Positions 1-8,500 of a stretch of DNA of 9,630 nt are shown piece after piece. Source of the DNA: JAIPFM01 sp964494325 (GTDB taxonomy: Bacteria; Planctomycetota; Phycisphaerae; Sedimentisphaerales; Anaerobacaceae); NCBI GenBank assembly GCA_964494325.1, contig CAZBTJ010000183.1, positions 1 to 9,630 of the forward strand. Direction: 5' to 3'. The notes below the pieces were generated by a model. It searched no databases, was not told the DNA's origin, and worked only from the letters and a program-made list of their open reading frames with translations. Made by a program: the position numbers and the translations under genes. The number at the start of each line of letters is the position of its first letter. The first letter of the stretch is position 1.

Positions 1-650
1 TCCTGGCCAAGCCCAAGATCCTGGTCAATGACAATGAAACAGGCACCATCAAGACAACGGAAATGACCTATGTCAGCGTGAAGTCCTCAATCCCAGTCAG
101 TAGTGGCGGGGCCGGCGACAACACCACCCTCATTGAAACTGCCGTACAATACGAGCCCTATGACGCAGGCATCACCCTGGAAATTACACCCCATACCAGC
201 AAAGGTGATCTGCTCAGACTCGATATAGTACTGAATCGTTCAGACTTTGGCACCGTCACAGGCGAAGCCCCGCCCGACGTATCCAGCAGTGACCTGACCA
301 CCAATGTCACAGTACCTGACGCCAGCACAATTATCCTCGGTGGCATGCTCAGACTCAACCAGACCAAGGCTGGAAAGAAAGTTCCCATTTTGGGAGACCT
401 GCCATTGATCGGGATGCTCTTTAGAGGGGCCTCGAATAAGGACATCCAAAACAAACTCTACATCTTTGTACGGGCAGAAATCATCCGGCCGGAAGAAACA
501 CTCAAAGCCGGCCAAGATGCACTTGAACGTATGTCAGATCAAGACAGAGCCGCCTTTGAACAGCATGAAAAGGATTTCCAGGATTACAAAACACTTCCCA
601 TGAAACGCAACGAGCGTCTTGACCCGGAAAATGTCCTGGAGATGAAATAG
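1..650 (+). CDS. Type II secretion secretin (GspD-like), C-terminal part only
   Basis: The reading frame is already open at the left edge (first full codon at position 3) and yields 215 residues before TAG, so the N-terminal N-domains lie outside the window. It begins inside the secretin core with LAKPKILVNDNETGTI, a typical secretin strand segment. At about residues 127-137 it carries VPILGDLPLIG followed by MLFR, the most conserved motif of the secretin barrel, and then KLYIFVRAEIIRP, the usual end of the domain. Secretins form the outer-membrane channel of type II secretion and type IV pilus systems. A charged tail of about 50 residues follows the domain; in GspD proteins this region can bind a pilotin, but no pilotin is visible here. 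The family is clear. Whether this is GspD or a PilQ-type secretin cannot be decided without the N-terminus; GspD-like is favoured by the core sequence. Confidence 0.9.
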   Translation, partial: LAKPKILVNDNETGTIKTTEMTYVSVKSSIPVSSGGAGDNTTLIETAVQYEPYDAGITLEITPHTSKGDLLRLDIVLNRSDFGTVTGEAPPDVSSSDLTTNVTVPDASTIILGGMLRLNQTKAGKKVPILGDLPLIGMLFRGASNKDIQNKLYIFVRAEIIRPEETLKAGQDALERMSDQDRAAFEQHEKDFQDYKTLPMKRNERLDPENVLEMK

Positions 651-658
651 AAGTTAAG

Positions 659-702
659 AAGGTGTGAAGGTGTGAAGGTGTGAAGGTAGGAAGGTAGGTA
701 GG
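659..702. repeat. Tandem octamer repeat in convergent gap
   Basis: Just after the secretin stop there are five consecutive 8-base units: three copies of AAGGTGTG, two of AAGGTAGG, then a partial TAGG. The + strand is almost pure purine plus T here. The array is non-coding and lies between the 3' ends of two convergent genes. I see no hairpin in it, so it is not an ordinary terminator. It is probably a slippage-prone low-complexity array or part of a dispersed intergenic repeat. Confidence 0.85.
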
Positions 703-733
703 AAAAGCCGAACCCCGACAAACAAGACCTCAC

Positions 734-761
734 TTAACACCTAAAACCTAACACTTAAAAC
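734..761. repeat. Tandem heptamer repeat, consensus YTAAMAC
   Basis: Four contiguous 7-base units read TTAACAC, CTAAAAC, CTAACAC and TTAAAAC, differing only at two positions (Y and M). They lie 32 bp after the octamer array in the same non-coding gap. The pattern recalls the heptameric short tandem repeats scattered between genes in some bacteria, such as the STRR elements of cyanobacteria; that is a likeness, not an identification. A C/T-rich stretch (about 776-798) follows, and no gene or clear terminator was found up to 826. Confidence 0.75.
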
Positions 762-826
762 TGAAGCGAAGCGCCCATCTCATACTTCTCACCTCTCAGC
801 GCTTTCCGCGTATCCCAACCAAGCCT

Positions 827-2557
827 CTACTCATCTCTGGCCTGGGGTATGGCAGAGTCTGAAAAGATGTCACGGTATTTATCGACTGAGTCGTTCATAC
901 CGGAGGCCGGAAACATGCCTTTTTGGCTGACATAGCGACAGTAGTGATTCTTATAGATCGACGAGCAGGACGGACTGGATGCCTCCAGCTGTTTCCACTC
1001 TTCCCATAAGCGATCGTAAGCGACAATCGCGGCCGCCATGCGCGGCTTATCGTATTGGCCGATCTTGTCACCGGCCATGCCCAACAGCATGACTGTCCAG
1101 CCCTTGGCAATGATCTCGTATTTTATACGACCGTAGGTGCACGATGTGAGAATGAACTCTTTTGTGGCTGCGTCTCGTACGTTGATCTGTCTTGACAGGG
1201 TCTCTATGCGTCGCCAGAGGGTGACGGCCTCTTCTTTTTCGGCCAGGACGTCTCCCACCTTGCCCTGCTTGATAAAACTGTTGAAGTTGCCGCCAAGTTG
1301 TGGTAATCCGCCCATATATTGGTCGCGGTTCCAGCCCAGGTTGACATTGCCAAAAAGGCTGTATTGTCCGCGCAATACGCCTTGAGCAGACAACAGACAG
1401 AGTTCGCGGAACAGGTCGATATCGTCGCCCTGGAGCTTGAGCTCCTTTTCGGAAAATTCACGGAAAATATCTTCCTCAGATCGGGCAGGATCCTGAGCCC
1501 ATTGACTCAGAACAAAGGCATTTAACGCACACCAGAACTCGTTCTTGATATGGGGTCCTTTCCAGCCCCCGCCGCGTGTCCAGGTCCACAGGCCAGCAAA
1601 ATTCGGATGATTGGATATATCTCGTAAACAGGTGGGCTTGGAACGATCGGCCAATTCTTCAAAGCCCTCGATCACACCACGGGCAATGTAGTTTGGATGC
1701 GCCCCCTTGCCCTCGTATTCACGCTGGCACTGGACCTCAACGATTTGCTGATGTTTACCAATCCCGATCGTCGGATTGAAGGGCAGGGTACGCAAGAAGT
1801 CGCCACGCGTGTGCTTCACAGCAAACACCAAGTTTGGGTGCGGTTTGACTGGGTCGGTCGCCGCCAAATAGAACGTCGGATTGACGTGAAAGTTGTGGCC
1901 AAAATCCCACGTCCGGTAGAACAGCCTCTTGTCTCGGGTGACGCAGATCTCTTCTCGAAGCAGGTTGATGAGAATCGTATGGTCTTCCGGTGAGCGTACA
2001 GGACTGCCCCCCACGTGGTGCGGCGTGTCGTGCACGTAGGTCTCGCCAAAGCGTAATGTCAGCCCTCCGAGCTTGGGAAAGCGTTGGAAGATTTCGTTGA
2101 CCTGGTTACGAATGAGGGTCTGAACAAAGGGTCGGCGAATGCTCAAGTCGCCGAGTTCATCCTTGTAGCGGTCCTGCAGCCCGCGGGGCACAATAAAAAA
2201 GTCCGTGAACGGATACAACGCAATACCAGCTGCCTCGGCTTCGGCCAGACGCTGATCGACCTTTGCTGCCTGCTGGGTTATCCACTGTCGTGTCTCGGAA
2301 TCTTGAGGCACGACAGTGGGCTCCAGCGAGTCGAACGTCACTGCGCATTGAACATACAGATGCGGCACCTGCCCGCTGTATCCCCAGGCTGCCAGGGTCT
2401 GCGGATCGTTGAAAGCAGAAACGCGGGGCACCTCGCCCAGATTGTTGTACACCATGTCCAGCACGATCGGTCCTGCGGCAAATGCGCCGGAGACATTCAC
2501 CGCGATGAGAAAAATGCCCGGCAACAGTGACTGCAGTCCTCTTTTAAATTGTTGCAT
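827..2557 (-). CDS. Secreted GH67-like (alpha-glucuronidase-type) glycoside hydrolase
   Basis: The protein has 576 residues from the ATG at 2557. This start is preferred over the ATG at 2704 because it gives a clean Sec signal peptide (residues 1-27, ending AFA) and sits 19 bp after the upstream stop; the longer version would overlap the neighbour by 128 bp. The ribosome site is weak (GATGGAT), so translation may be coupled. Several blocks resemble GH67: residues 243-283, NLVFAVKHTRGDF then IVEVQCQREYEG, match the family's base-bearing region (usual form QITQEYLGQ), and residues 315-370, GLWTWTRGGGWKG then NEFWCALNAFVLSQWAQDP, match its WTGHH...NWYGFGRLAWDP block. From memory of the family, E172 (in LRFGET) would be the acid, and D253 and E280 the base pair. 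GH67 enzymes remove (4-O-methyl-)glucuronic acid from xylan fragments. At 576 residues this is shorter than the usual ~700 and quite divergent, so the substrate is uncertain. Confidence 0.6.
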   Translation of the reverse strand: MQQFKRGLQSLLPGIFLIAVNVSGAFAAGPIVLDMVYNNLGEVPRVSAFNDPQTLAAWGYSGQVPHLYVQCAVTFDSLEPTVVPQDSETRQWITQQAAKVDQRLAEAEAAGIALYPFTDFFIVPRGLQDRYKDELGDLSIRRPFVQTLIRNQVNEIFQRFPKLGGLTLRFGETYVHDTPHHVGGSPVRSPEDHTILINLLREEICVTRDKRLFYRTWDFGHNFHVNPTFYLAATDPVKPHPNLVFAVKHTRGDFLRTLPFNPTIGIGKHQQIVEVQCQREYEGKGAHPNYIARGVIEGFEELADRSKPTCLRDISNHPNFAGLWTWTRGGGWKGPHIKNEFWCALNAFVLSQWAQDPARSEEDIFREFSEKELKLQGDDIDLFRELCLLSAQGVLRGQYSLFGNVNLGWNRDQYMGGLPQLGGNFNSFIKQGKVGDVLAEKEEAVTLWRRIETLSRQINVRDAATKEFILTSCTYGRIKYEIIAKGWTVMLLGMAGDKIGQYDKPRMAAAIVAYDRLWEEWKQLEASSPSCSSIYKNHYCRYVSQKGMFPASGMNDSVDKYRDIFSDSAIPQARDE

Positions 2558-2576
2558 CACTATCCATCGTTGAGTT

Positions 2577-4103
2577 CTAACAACAGGGCCTGGACAAATC
2601 AATGGTCTGTGCATTGTGTGCCATTCTACCATCGTATCCGGATTCAACCAGATCAATTTTGTGCAAACGGGCGAAGATGCGGAAGGATCGGGCAAAATCA
2701 CCACAATACAGAATATTATGATGGCCCTTCACCAAATGGACATCTTTACGATCGGTTATCTTGAGTTCTACATTGGTCGTACAACCTGCTGCCGGGGGCA
2801 TGGGATGGGACGTGACCACCTGACCGGCATAGACATCCAATTGGGGAACCTTACCGGGATAATAGTGCACCATGGTCACAGGATCATCTTCTTTCCAAAA
2901 GACCTGTATGGCACAACTGCCTTCATTGGTGTGGGCAAAACGTCGCAGTAAATACGGTAATGCGTCACCTTCCGGGCCGTACATTTTTGTGGCACAGGTG
3001 CAATGAGAGCCATAATAGTGATTCTTCTCCGTCTCGTAGCAGGGATTATGCTGAAATCCGGGACGACCGGTCAGTAACTGCCCCAGCATTTGCGTATAGG
3101 CTGCATTTCGGTCGTCTTCACAAACAGCTGGGATCAGCATATTGTTTAGTAATGAAAAGCTCAGGCAGGGTTTGAGCATACCGGCACGCAGACAATCCAT
3201 AGTCACGGCATCCGACTTCTCATCCTGGATCAATTTTGTCAGGGCCAGATAGGCGCGCAGGGCATTGTGCAGGGCCTCCTGGCTGAGCCCCCTGATCTCC
3301 TGGGCCTTGTCCGTGACTTTCTTTAGGACACGCCTGGCCTGTCGGGTGAGTTCAACACTGTGGAAAAGATCGGCGTATCGTGTAAACGGAATGACCGTAG
3401 TCTGAATCCCCAGAAACGGCTCCACCAGCGTACCCGGTTTGCGCCTATCCGTGATGCTCAACAGTCGGCTCTGACTGAGCTGTTTTCGAGTGTGGATCAT
3501 GCGCAGGCCGGATTCGATGGCCTCGAAATTGTCCATGGACTGAATCAGATAGAGCCCTGGGCGATTGCGGTAGTTATTGATCGAGCCGTGTTTGACACCG
3601 AGGCCAATGAAAAAAATCGCTGGGATGCTCTCTTTTGCGGCGGTCTTCAGCAGGAGATTGGCTTGAGACAGGCTGTTGTTATAGAACATGATGATGAGCA
3701 GACCGTCCGGCTTGGACGCACTGAGTTGTTCACAGAGGCGCTGCGCCTCTTTTGGGCCTGCCACTGCATGTTTCTCGATATCGAGCGTGACGCCAAGCTT
3801 TGCTTCCATGTTTCGCATGGCTTTGGTGTATTGCTGCTGACGCCCTTCGGCGTCATATTCGTTGCCGGGCCAACTCCACCAGCCCTTCGGATTGTCTGAA
3901 AAGGTTTTTGAGGGCGGATATAGGAATGCGACCTTGATCCGAGCCGGTTCCTTTTTCAACCGTGTAGGTGATAGGGCGACTTCCGATGCGGCCGCTTCCA
4001 ATGCGGAAAACAATGACACACCGGACACGGTCAATGCGGACGCCTTTACAAAGTCTCTTCTACTGCAGCCGCACTCGCAACGATTTGTTCTGTCTTCTTC
4101 CAT
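2577..4103 (-). CDS. Tat-exported protein of the L-fucose/L-arabinose isomerase-like fold
   Basis: The protein has 508 residues from the ATG at 4103, chosen for its AAGGAG ribosome site. An in-frame ATG at 4136 overlaps the upstream stop (ATGA) and would add 11 residues. The leader is a Tat signal: RCECGCSRRDFVK at residues 8-20, then a hydrophobic stretch to about residue 39 with an Ala-rich cleavage region. After it, RIKVAFLYPP at 55-64 starts a Rossmann-like domain. The later half has features of FucI/AraA-type isomerases: VCEDDRNAAYTQMLGQLLTGRPGF (328-350), a His/Cys cluster at 362-370 (HYYGSHCTC), and GHHNILYCGD (460-469). E329, D331 and H367 are possible metal ligands, which is inference. 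FucI and AraA interconvert aldoses and ketoses using Mn2+ in the cytoplasm; Tat export suggests a version folded, perhaps with metal, before export. Enzyme activity is not established, and a non-catalytic sugar-binding role is possible. Confidence 0.55.
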   Translation of the reverse strand: MEEDRTNRCECGCSRRDFVKASALTVSGVSLFSALEAAASEVALSPTRLKKEPARIKVAFLYPPSKTFSDNPKGWWSWPGNEYDAEGRQQQYTKAMRNMEAKLGVTLDIEKHAVAGPKEAQRLCEQLSASKPDGLLIIMFYNNSLSQANLLLKTAAKESIPAIFFIGLGVKHGSINNYRNRPGLYLIQSMDNFEAIESGLRMIHTRKQLSQSRLLSITDRRKPGTLVEPFLGIQTTVIPFTRYADLFHSVELTRQARRVLKKVTDKAQEIRGLSQEALHNALRAYLALTKLIQDEKSDAVTMDCLRAGMLKPCLSFSLLNNMLIPAVCEDDRNAAYTQMLGQLLTGRPGFQHNPCYETEKNHYYGSHCTCATKMYGPEGDALPYLLRRFAHTNEGSCAIQVFWKEDDPVTMVHYYPGKVPQLDVYAGQVVTSHPMPPAAGCTTNVELKITDRKDVHLVKGHHNILYCGDFARSFRIFARLHKIDLVESGYDGRMAHNAQTIDLSRPCC

Positions 4104-4109
4104 GGTATT

Positions 4110-4115
4110 CTCCTT
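4110..4115 (-). promoter_or_regulatory. Ribosome binding site deciding the start of the Tat protein
   Basis: On the - strand the sequence AAGGAG lies 6 bases before the ATG at 4103. The alternative ATG at 4136 has only a weak purine stretch before it (AAAGAAG), so 4103 is preferred. The 4103 start also keeps the twin-arginine motif close to the N-terminus, as in most Tat leaders. Confidence 0.75.
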
Positions 4116-4132
4116 GTGTTTTAAATAAACAA

Positions 4133-5368
4133 TCATTTTGGCTTCTTTGCTATGGGAGAAATCGCCTGCCTCGACGAGGTGCCATGTGACGATGGACGTC
4201 CCACACTCTTGATGGTACCTTCATGAAGGCCCCTGGCTTTTTTTGAAACTGCTGTAATTCTGGCAAAGACCTCTGCGGAAAGATCTTCGGGCACGCCACT
4301 GGCGTCCATAAAGATGAATCTAGGATATTTTCGTCCCAGTGCAGCCATTTTATATAGATACTCGTTTTGTTTTTCCGGCGACCAATACCAAAATGAGCCG
4401 GGGAAACCGCCCACTACCACAAATTTATCTGAATAGTCCTGTAGTATCTGTTGTATATCGAATCCCTCTTCAGGGTCAAATGGATTTACAAAATCAAAGC
4501 CACAATCAACCAAGTCGTCCAGTATTTCGTGTATGGCGCCATGGCTATGCAAATGAACCGTGGCATTCAGACTATGTGCTAAATCACAAAGCTTCTTGTG
4601 CCAGGGTTTGAAAAACTCTCGGTATTGTTGGGGTGCCATTAGCAGGTTTAGTTTGGAGCCCAAGTCATCACAGAGGGCCAAGCCGTCAACACCTGCCTTG
4701 ATCATGTGTTCTGCCACGGCAAGATTCCAATGGCCCAATTTCTCAACGGCCGCGTGGATCAATGCCGGTTCAGTGATGAGTGCCATCAGGGTTTCCTGGT
4801 AATCCATGAGGAAGTAGTGGATCCCGGAAAAAAAGCCATTGAGTGAACCCACCACATATTGCCCCTTGTCTCGAAGATAACGTGCATTATGTGCCAATCC
4901 TTCGTAGCGTTTCGGATCATGCGGATTCGGCAGATGCAGGGTCTTAAGATCTTCATGGTTTGTCACGGGGTACTCAAAGCTGTGATAAAAGTGAGGTTTG
5001 AAGTTGACTTTCACTTTAACCCCTGTTTCGTAAACAACGATCATATGATCGCTTTTTTCCTTTACCAGTTTGCAGAAGAATTCGCCCGGTCCACCATGCC
5101 CAAACATGGTGGCCGCCCCCTTGCCCAAGCAGGCAAAGCAGCGGTCCGTGTAATTATTAAAACGAATAAGACCATCCAACGCATCGTTGCTCATGCCTTG
5201 TTTGTCAAATTCGCAGCCGCTGCCATAAAGTCCCATGGGATCAAAATGACATGACCGTGGAGTCATGTTCTTTGCGGTATCAGCATTAAAGAATGACATC
5301 CAGTATTGTGCCGTAGGAACATCCTTACGGCATGCCACTATTGCCTTTATCCAGTCTCTTTTAGTCAT
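4133..5368 (-). CDS. URO-D/MtaA-like methyltransferase-fold protein
   Basis: This 411-residue protein is of the uroporphyrinogen decarboxylase superfamily, which includes HemE and the corrinoid methyltransferases MtaA, MtbA and CmuA. The start at 5368 gives MTKRDWIKAIVACRKDVP, which matches the usual family opening (MTxRERVLAALxxxxPDRVP); no good ribosome site precedes it. Core motifs are VDGLALCDDLGSK (227-239), LHSHGAIHEILDDLVDCGFDFVNP (273-296) and FVVVGGFPG (316-324). In the zinc methyltransferases the second block reads HxCG; here it is H274-S-H276-G, so the Cys position is His. There is no signal peptide, so the protein is cytoplasmic. A true HemE is unlikely because the protein is divergent, longer, and sits in a glycan-type operon. 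Its stop overlaps the alternative ATG of the next gene. The tail (about 385-411) is basic and Ser-rich, with no recognised role. Such relatives are common beside sugar genes in PVC bacteria, but their reaction is unknown. Confidence 0.75.
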   Translation of the reverse strand: MTKRDWIKAIVACRKDVPTAQYWMSFFNADTAKNMTPRSCHFDPMGLYGSGCEFDKQGMSNDALDGLIRFNNYTDRCFACLGKGAATMFGHGGPGEFFCKLVKEKSDHMIVVYETGVKVKVNFKPHFYHSFEYPVTNHEDLKTLHLPNPHDPKRYEGLAHNARYLRDKGQYVVGSLNGFFSGIHYFLMDYQETLMALITEPALIHAAVEKLGHWNLAVAEHMIKAGVDGLALCDDLGSKLNLLMAPQQYREFFKPWHKKLCDLAHSLNATVHLHSHGAIHEILDDLVDCGFDFVNPFDPEEGFDIQQILQDYSDKFVVVGGFPGSFWYWSPEKQNEYLYKMAALGRKYPRFIFMDASGVPEDLSAEVFARITAVSKKARGLHEGTIKSVGRPSSHGTSSRQAISPIAKKPK

Positions 5369-5412
5369 AGCAGTGAGTCTTTAAAGAGTTTTGTGTACTA
5401 TTAATCTACCTT

Positions 5413-5447
5413 AAGAAAGGCGATCCACACCAGAGATGTGGATCGCC
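5413..5447 (-). terminator. Rho-independent terminator after the LamG gene
   Basis: A perfect 11-bp stem (5437-5447 pairing with 5419-5429) encloses a 7-base loop, and on the - strand it is followed by TTTCTT. It lies about 100 bp after the stop of the LamG gene and 45 bp before the URO-D-like gene. It therefore ends the upstream transcript and implies a separate promoter for the three-gene operon. In the remaining 5369-5412 I find only AT-rich sequence (TAGATTAATAG) and no convincing -35/-10 pair. The rest of the gap, 5448-5544, shows nothing I can name. Confidence 0.8.
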
Positions 5448-5544
5448 CGAAGGAGGACTTACTATTTCCTAACGTGCGCATGGATGTTTGCGTGGGCATC
5501 AATGCAGGATCTAGTAAGACGTATCATCATTTTCATTAAAACGG

Positions 5545-8500
5545 CTAGTCCATGGGTATCGTCTTGCCGGCCAGCCACATAACTTCAGCTCGTGACAAAG
5601 CACGACTGTAAAGAGAGAAGTCATCAATGTCACCCGGGAAATAGCGGATCAGATCGTCATGCTTGAGCACACCCAGGGTGATTCTGTGCAAGGCCCCGAC
5701 GTCATAGGCCGTGGTATCCGCCTGTGAACCCACAGACTCGCCATTCACATACAATGTGATCGCATCCACCGATTTCACCAGTGCAACGTGGTACCAGGCA
5801 CCATCACCAAAGGTGCTGGTCGTATAGATGTTGGTGCCTCCGGTTGTGCCCATGCCCAGGGAACGCTTCAAATAACGCAGTGACCCGTTGGCCTGGAGTT
5901 CCAACAGAACGCCAAATGCACCTGCAGAATCATACATCGAAATAATATCTCTTTGACCAGTACCGCCCTCTACTCGGAACCACAGACTGGCAGAATAGGT
6001 GGCGAGATCAAAGGACCCCTCAACTGTCACATAATCATCCATGCCGTCCAGCTTGATGGCCTGACCATTTTTGCCGGCCACAAATTCAGGGGTTCCCTCG
6101 GCCGTGCCCGAATTGGCACCTGCACTGTCAGCCACATTCCCTTCAAAGGCATATTGAACCACCAGATCCGTGGCAGACGGCTCAACAGGCGTGACCTGTT
6201 GTCGGTCCGACGGAATCAGCACGATGTCATCAAAGTACACCACGCCCTTACCACCCTCAAAGCCGATAGTCAACTCAGTGACCGTCTCCAGGTTGACACC
6301 GGCCAGATTGGCCAGGTCCACGTACCATGTGTGCCATGGTTTCTGCTGAAGACTGGCCACATCACCGGTGAAGTCCACCTGTGTTCCGTTGATCTTGAGG
6401 TACATCGTAGTGGCCGTGTTGTCGGGATCACCCTGGAACGAAAGTTTCAGCCCCTTGATCCCGGCCTGAGTCCAGTTTTGAGGATCAGTCAACGACCGCG
6501 TCGCCTCAGAAATGGTGGTTGAGGTGGCATTATTGTAGTAAAGAGGCATGGACAGCGAGCCGCTTTTGACGATCGCTGTCTCCATGATATCGCCATTGTA
6601 GTGTTCGCTGGCCACCGTCCAGATATCATGTCCCACGCCAGCACCGGTACCATTACCACCATACCCGACTGGGAAGAACTCGTCTGCTGAATACCCAAAC
6701 CCATCGAGCCAGGTCTGGAACGGACGATCGGGGCTGTCGTTGCTGTAACTCTCAAAATCATCCACGATCAACGTTGCAGCTGTCGTCAGGCTCCACACAG
6801 GCCCCGCCCACACGGACACGGCCTCTGCATTGTTGACTTCATCCACACGCCAGTAATAGGTCGCACCCAGTTCAATATCAAAGACACTGAGGTTTATACT
6901 GTTGGTATTGGATGTGGCAGAAGCAACTAAACCATCGGTCACTGCATTGGGATCTGTACTGACATAGACCGTACTTTGAGCTGCTTGGCGGCCTGCACGC
7001 CAGGACAATACAGCGTCAGGAAGAATATCCACTGATCCAGACTCAGGCACTGGCGTCCGAGCTGCCGTAGGAATCATGGAAAACTGCACTTCACTCAAAC
7101 TGTAGGACGCTATAAATCCGCCAAAGTTGCTTTGAATGGCTAAACGAACCATCTTCGCTGCTATGCCACCCAGGGCAATTTCATCGTGCTGATTATAGGT
7201 GGGTAAACCCGGTGCCCGACTGAATTCATTCACATCTTCAAACACATCCCAGGTATCACCATCTAAAGAATACTCAATCAAAACGCCTTGTACGCCATAG
7301 CCAATAAAGCCTTCGGCAGAACTGTTGGAGTTCCAGACGGTCATGGTATCCAGCTTTTTGACTGCATTAAATTCATATTGAATCCACGGCTCCAAATCAT
7401 TCGTGGCAGTGAACCACATGGTTTCCGGGGCAATGGCATGCATATCATTGGCATCCAGGCCCGAGCCATCAAGGGTCTTTTGAGGCGTTGAAAAGTCATT
7501 AGAGGCACTGGAGGCTGTGGCAATGATGTCGGCGCCGGCAATGGGAATCGAATAGGGCTCCACCTCAAAACTCCAGACATTGCCCTTGAAAACCGTGTTG
7601 TCCGGTGCGGCATTGACTTCATCCACACGCCAGAAAACCGTTTCACCGAATCCCTGACGACCCAGATCAAATGAATTGACATCCAGGCCTGCAGCAATCG
7701 GCACGGTCGCGTCATTGACATCGTCAAAGCTCTCGCCTGTGTACAGATCATGGGTGGCTGCAAATTCTCCCGGACTCCACTCGAGAACCACATCACGAAG
7801 CACGTCGGTGCTCCTGTCCTTGGGATATAAGTCACCTGCACGTTCCACACCCATACCCGGTCCACGACTGTCCATCACAGCTTGAACTTCTTGAGCCGAC
7901 AAGGCATGGTCGTACACAAATACCTCGTCAATGGGACCGGGGAAAAACCGAAGATTTCTACCGTGATCCAGTATGCCGATAACCAGATTATTCATGGGAT
8001 CAGGGAGCAGCGTACTGTTTGCAGCCGATCCGACGAGTGCCCCGTCCATATAAAGGACCATCTCCTCCGCTGACTTTACGGCTGCAATGTGATGCCAAGT
8101 GCCGTCATCGTAGGCGGTATCCGTATAGATATTGATATCTGTTCCAGCATCGGATCGATGCAGATAACGAAGTACACCATTTGACCTGACTTCCAGCAGA
8201 ATGCCGAACACAAGTTCGTCGGCATAGATGCCCAAGAGGTCTCTCTCGGCGGTTCCGCCATCCACCCGAAACCACATACCCACAGAGTAAAGTGGGAGAC
8301 TGTAATTACCTTCAACATAGACGTAATCACCGTCTCCATCCAGCATCAAGGCATCGCCATGTTGACCATGCTTGTCCCACACTGCATCGCCCAGAACCAG
8401 CCCATCGACCTTATTCTCGCTGGCATCTTTGGCAACGGTGCCACTGCCATCTTCGAACGGCCACCATCCAATCAGGTCTGCCGTGGCCGGTTGAATCCAT

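Noticed and set aside
659..761. CRISPR array
   Set aside because: The units are only 7-8 bases, contiguous and without spacers, and no cas gene is near.
2558..2704. Longer start for the GH67-like gene at 2704
   Set aside because: The extra 49 residues overlap the upstream gene, have no family likeness and would bury the signal peptide that begins at 2557.
3360..3899. Open frame of 179 codons on the + strand inside the Tat-protein gene
   Set aside because: It lies antisense to a gene with a clear Tat leader and ribosome site, and its translation shows no recognisable domain or signal peptide.
4133..5368. True uroporphyrinogen decarboxylase (hemE)
   Set aside because: The URO-D fold is evident, but the HxHG block, the longer tail and the sugar-type neighbours point to the divergent methyltransferase-like branch, not to heme synthesis.
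5545..5600. PEP-CTERM or LPXTG-type sorting tail on the LamG protein
   Set aside because: The protein ends in the second LamG domain with AGKTIPMD; there is no hydrophobic segment or sorting motif.
5953..6522. Open frame of 189 codons on the + strand inside the LamG gene
   Set aside because: It is antisense to the well-supported LamG protein; its product is rich in His and Arg without any motif, as expected of a shadow frame.
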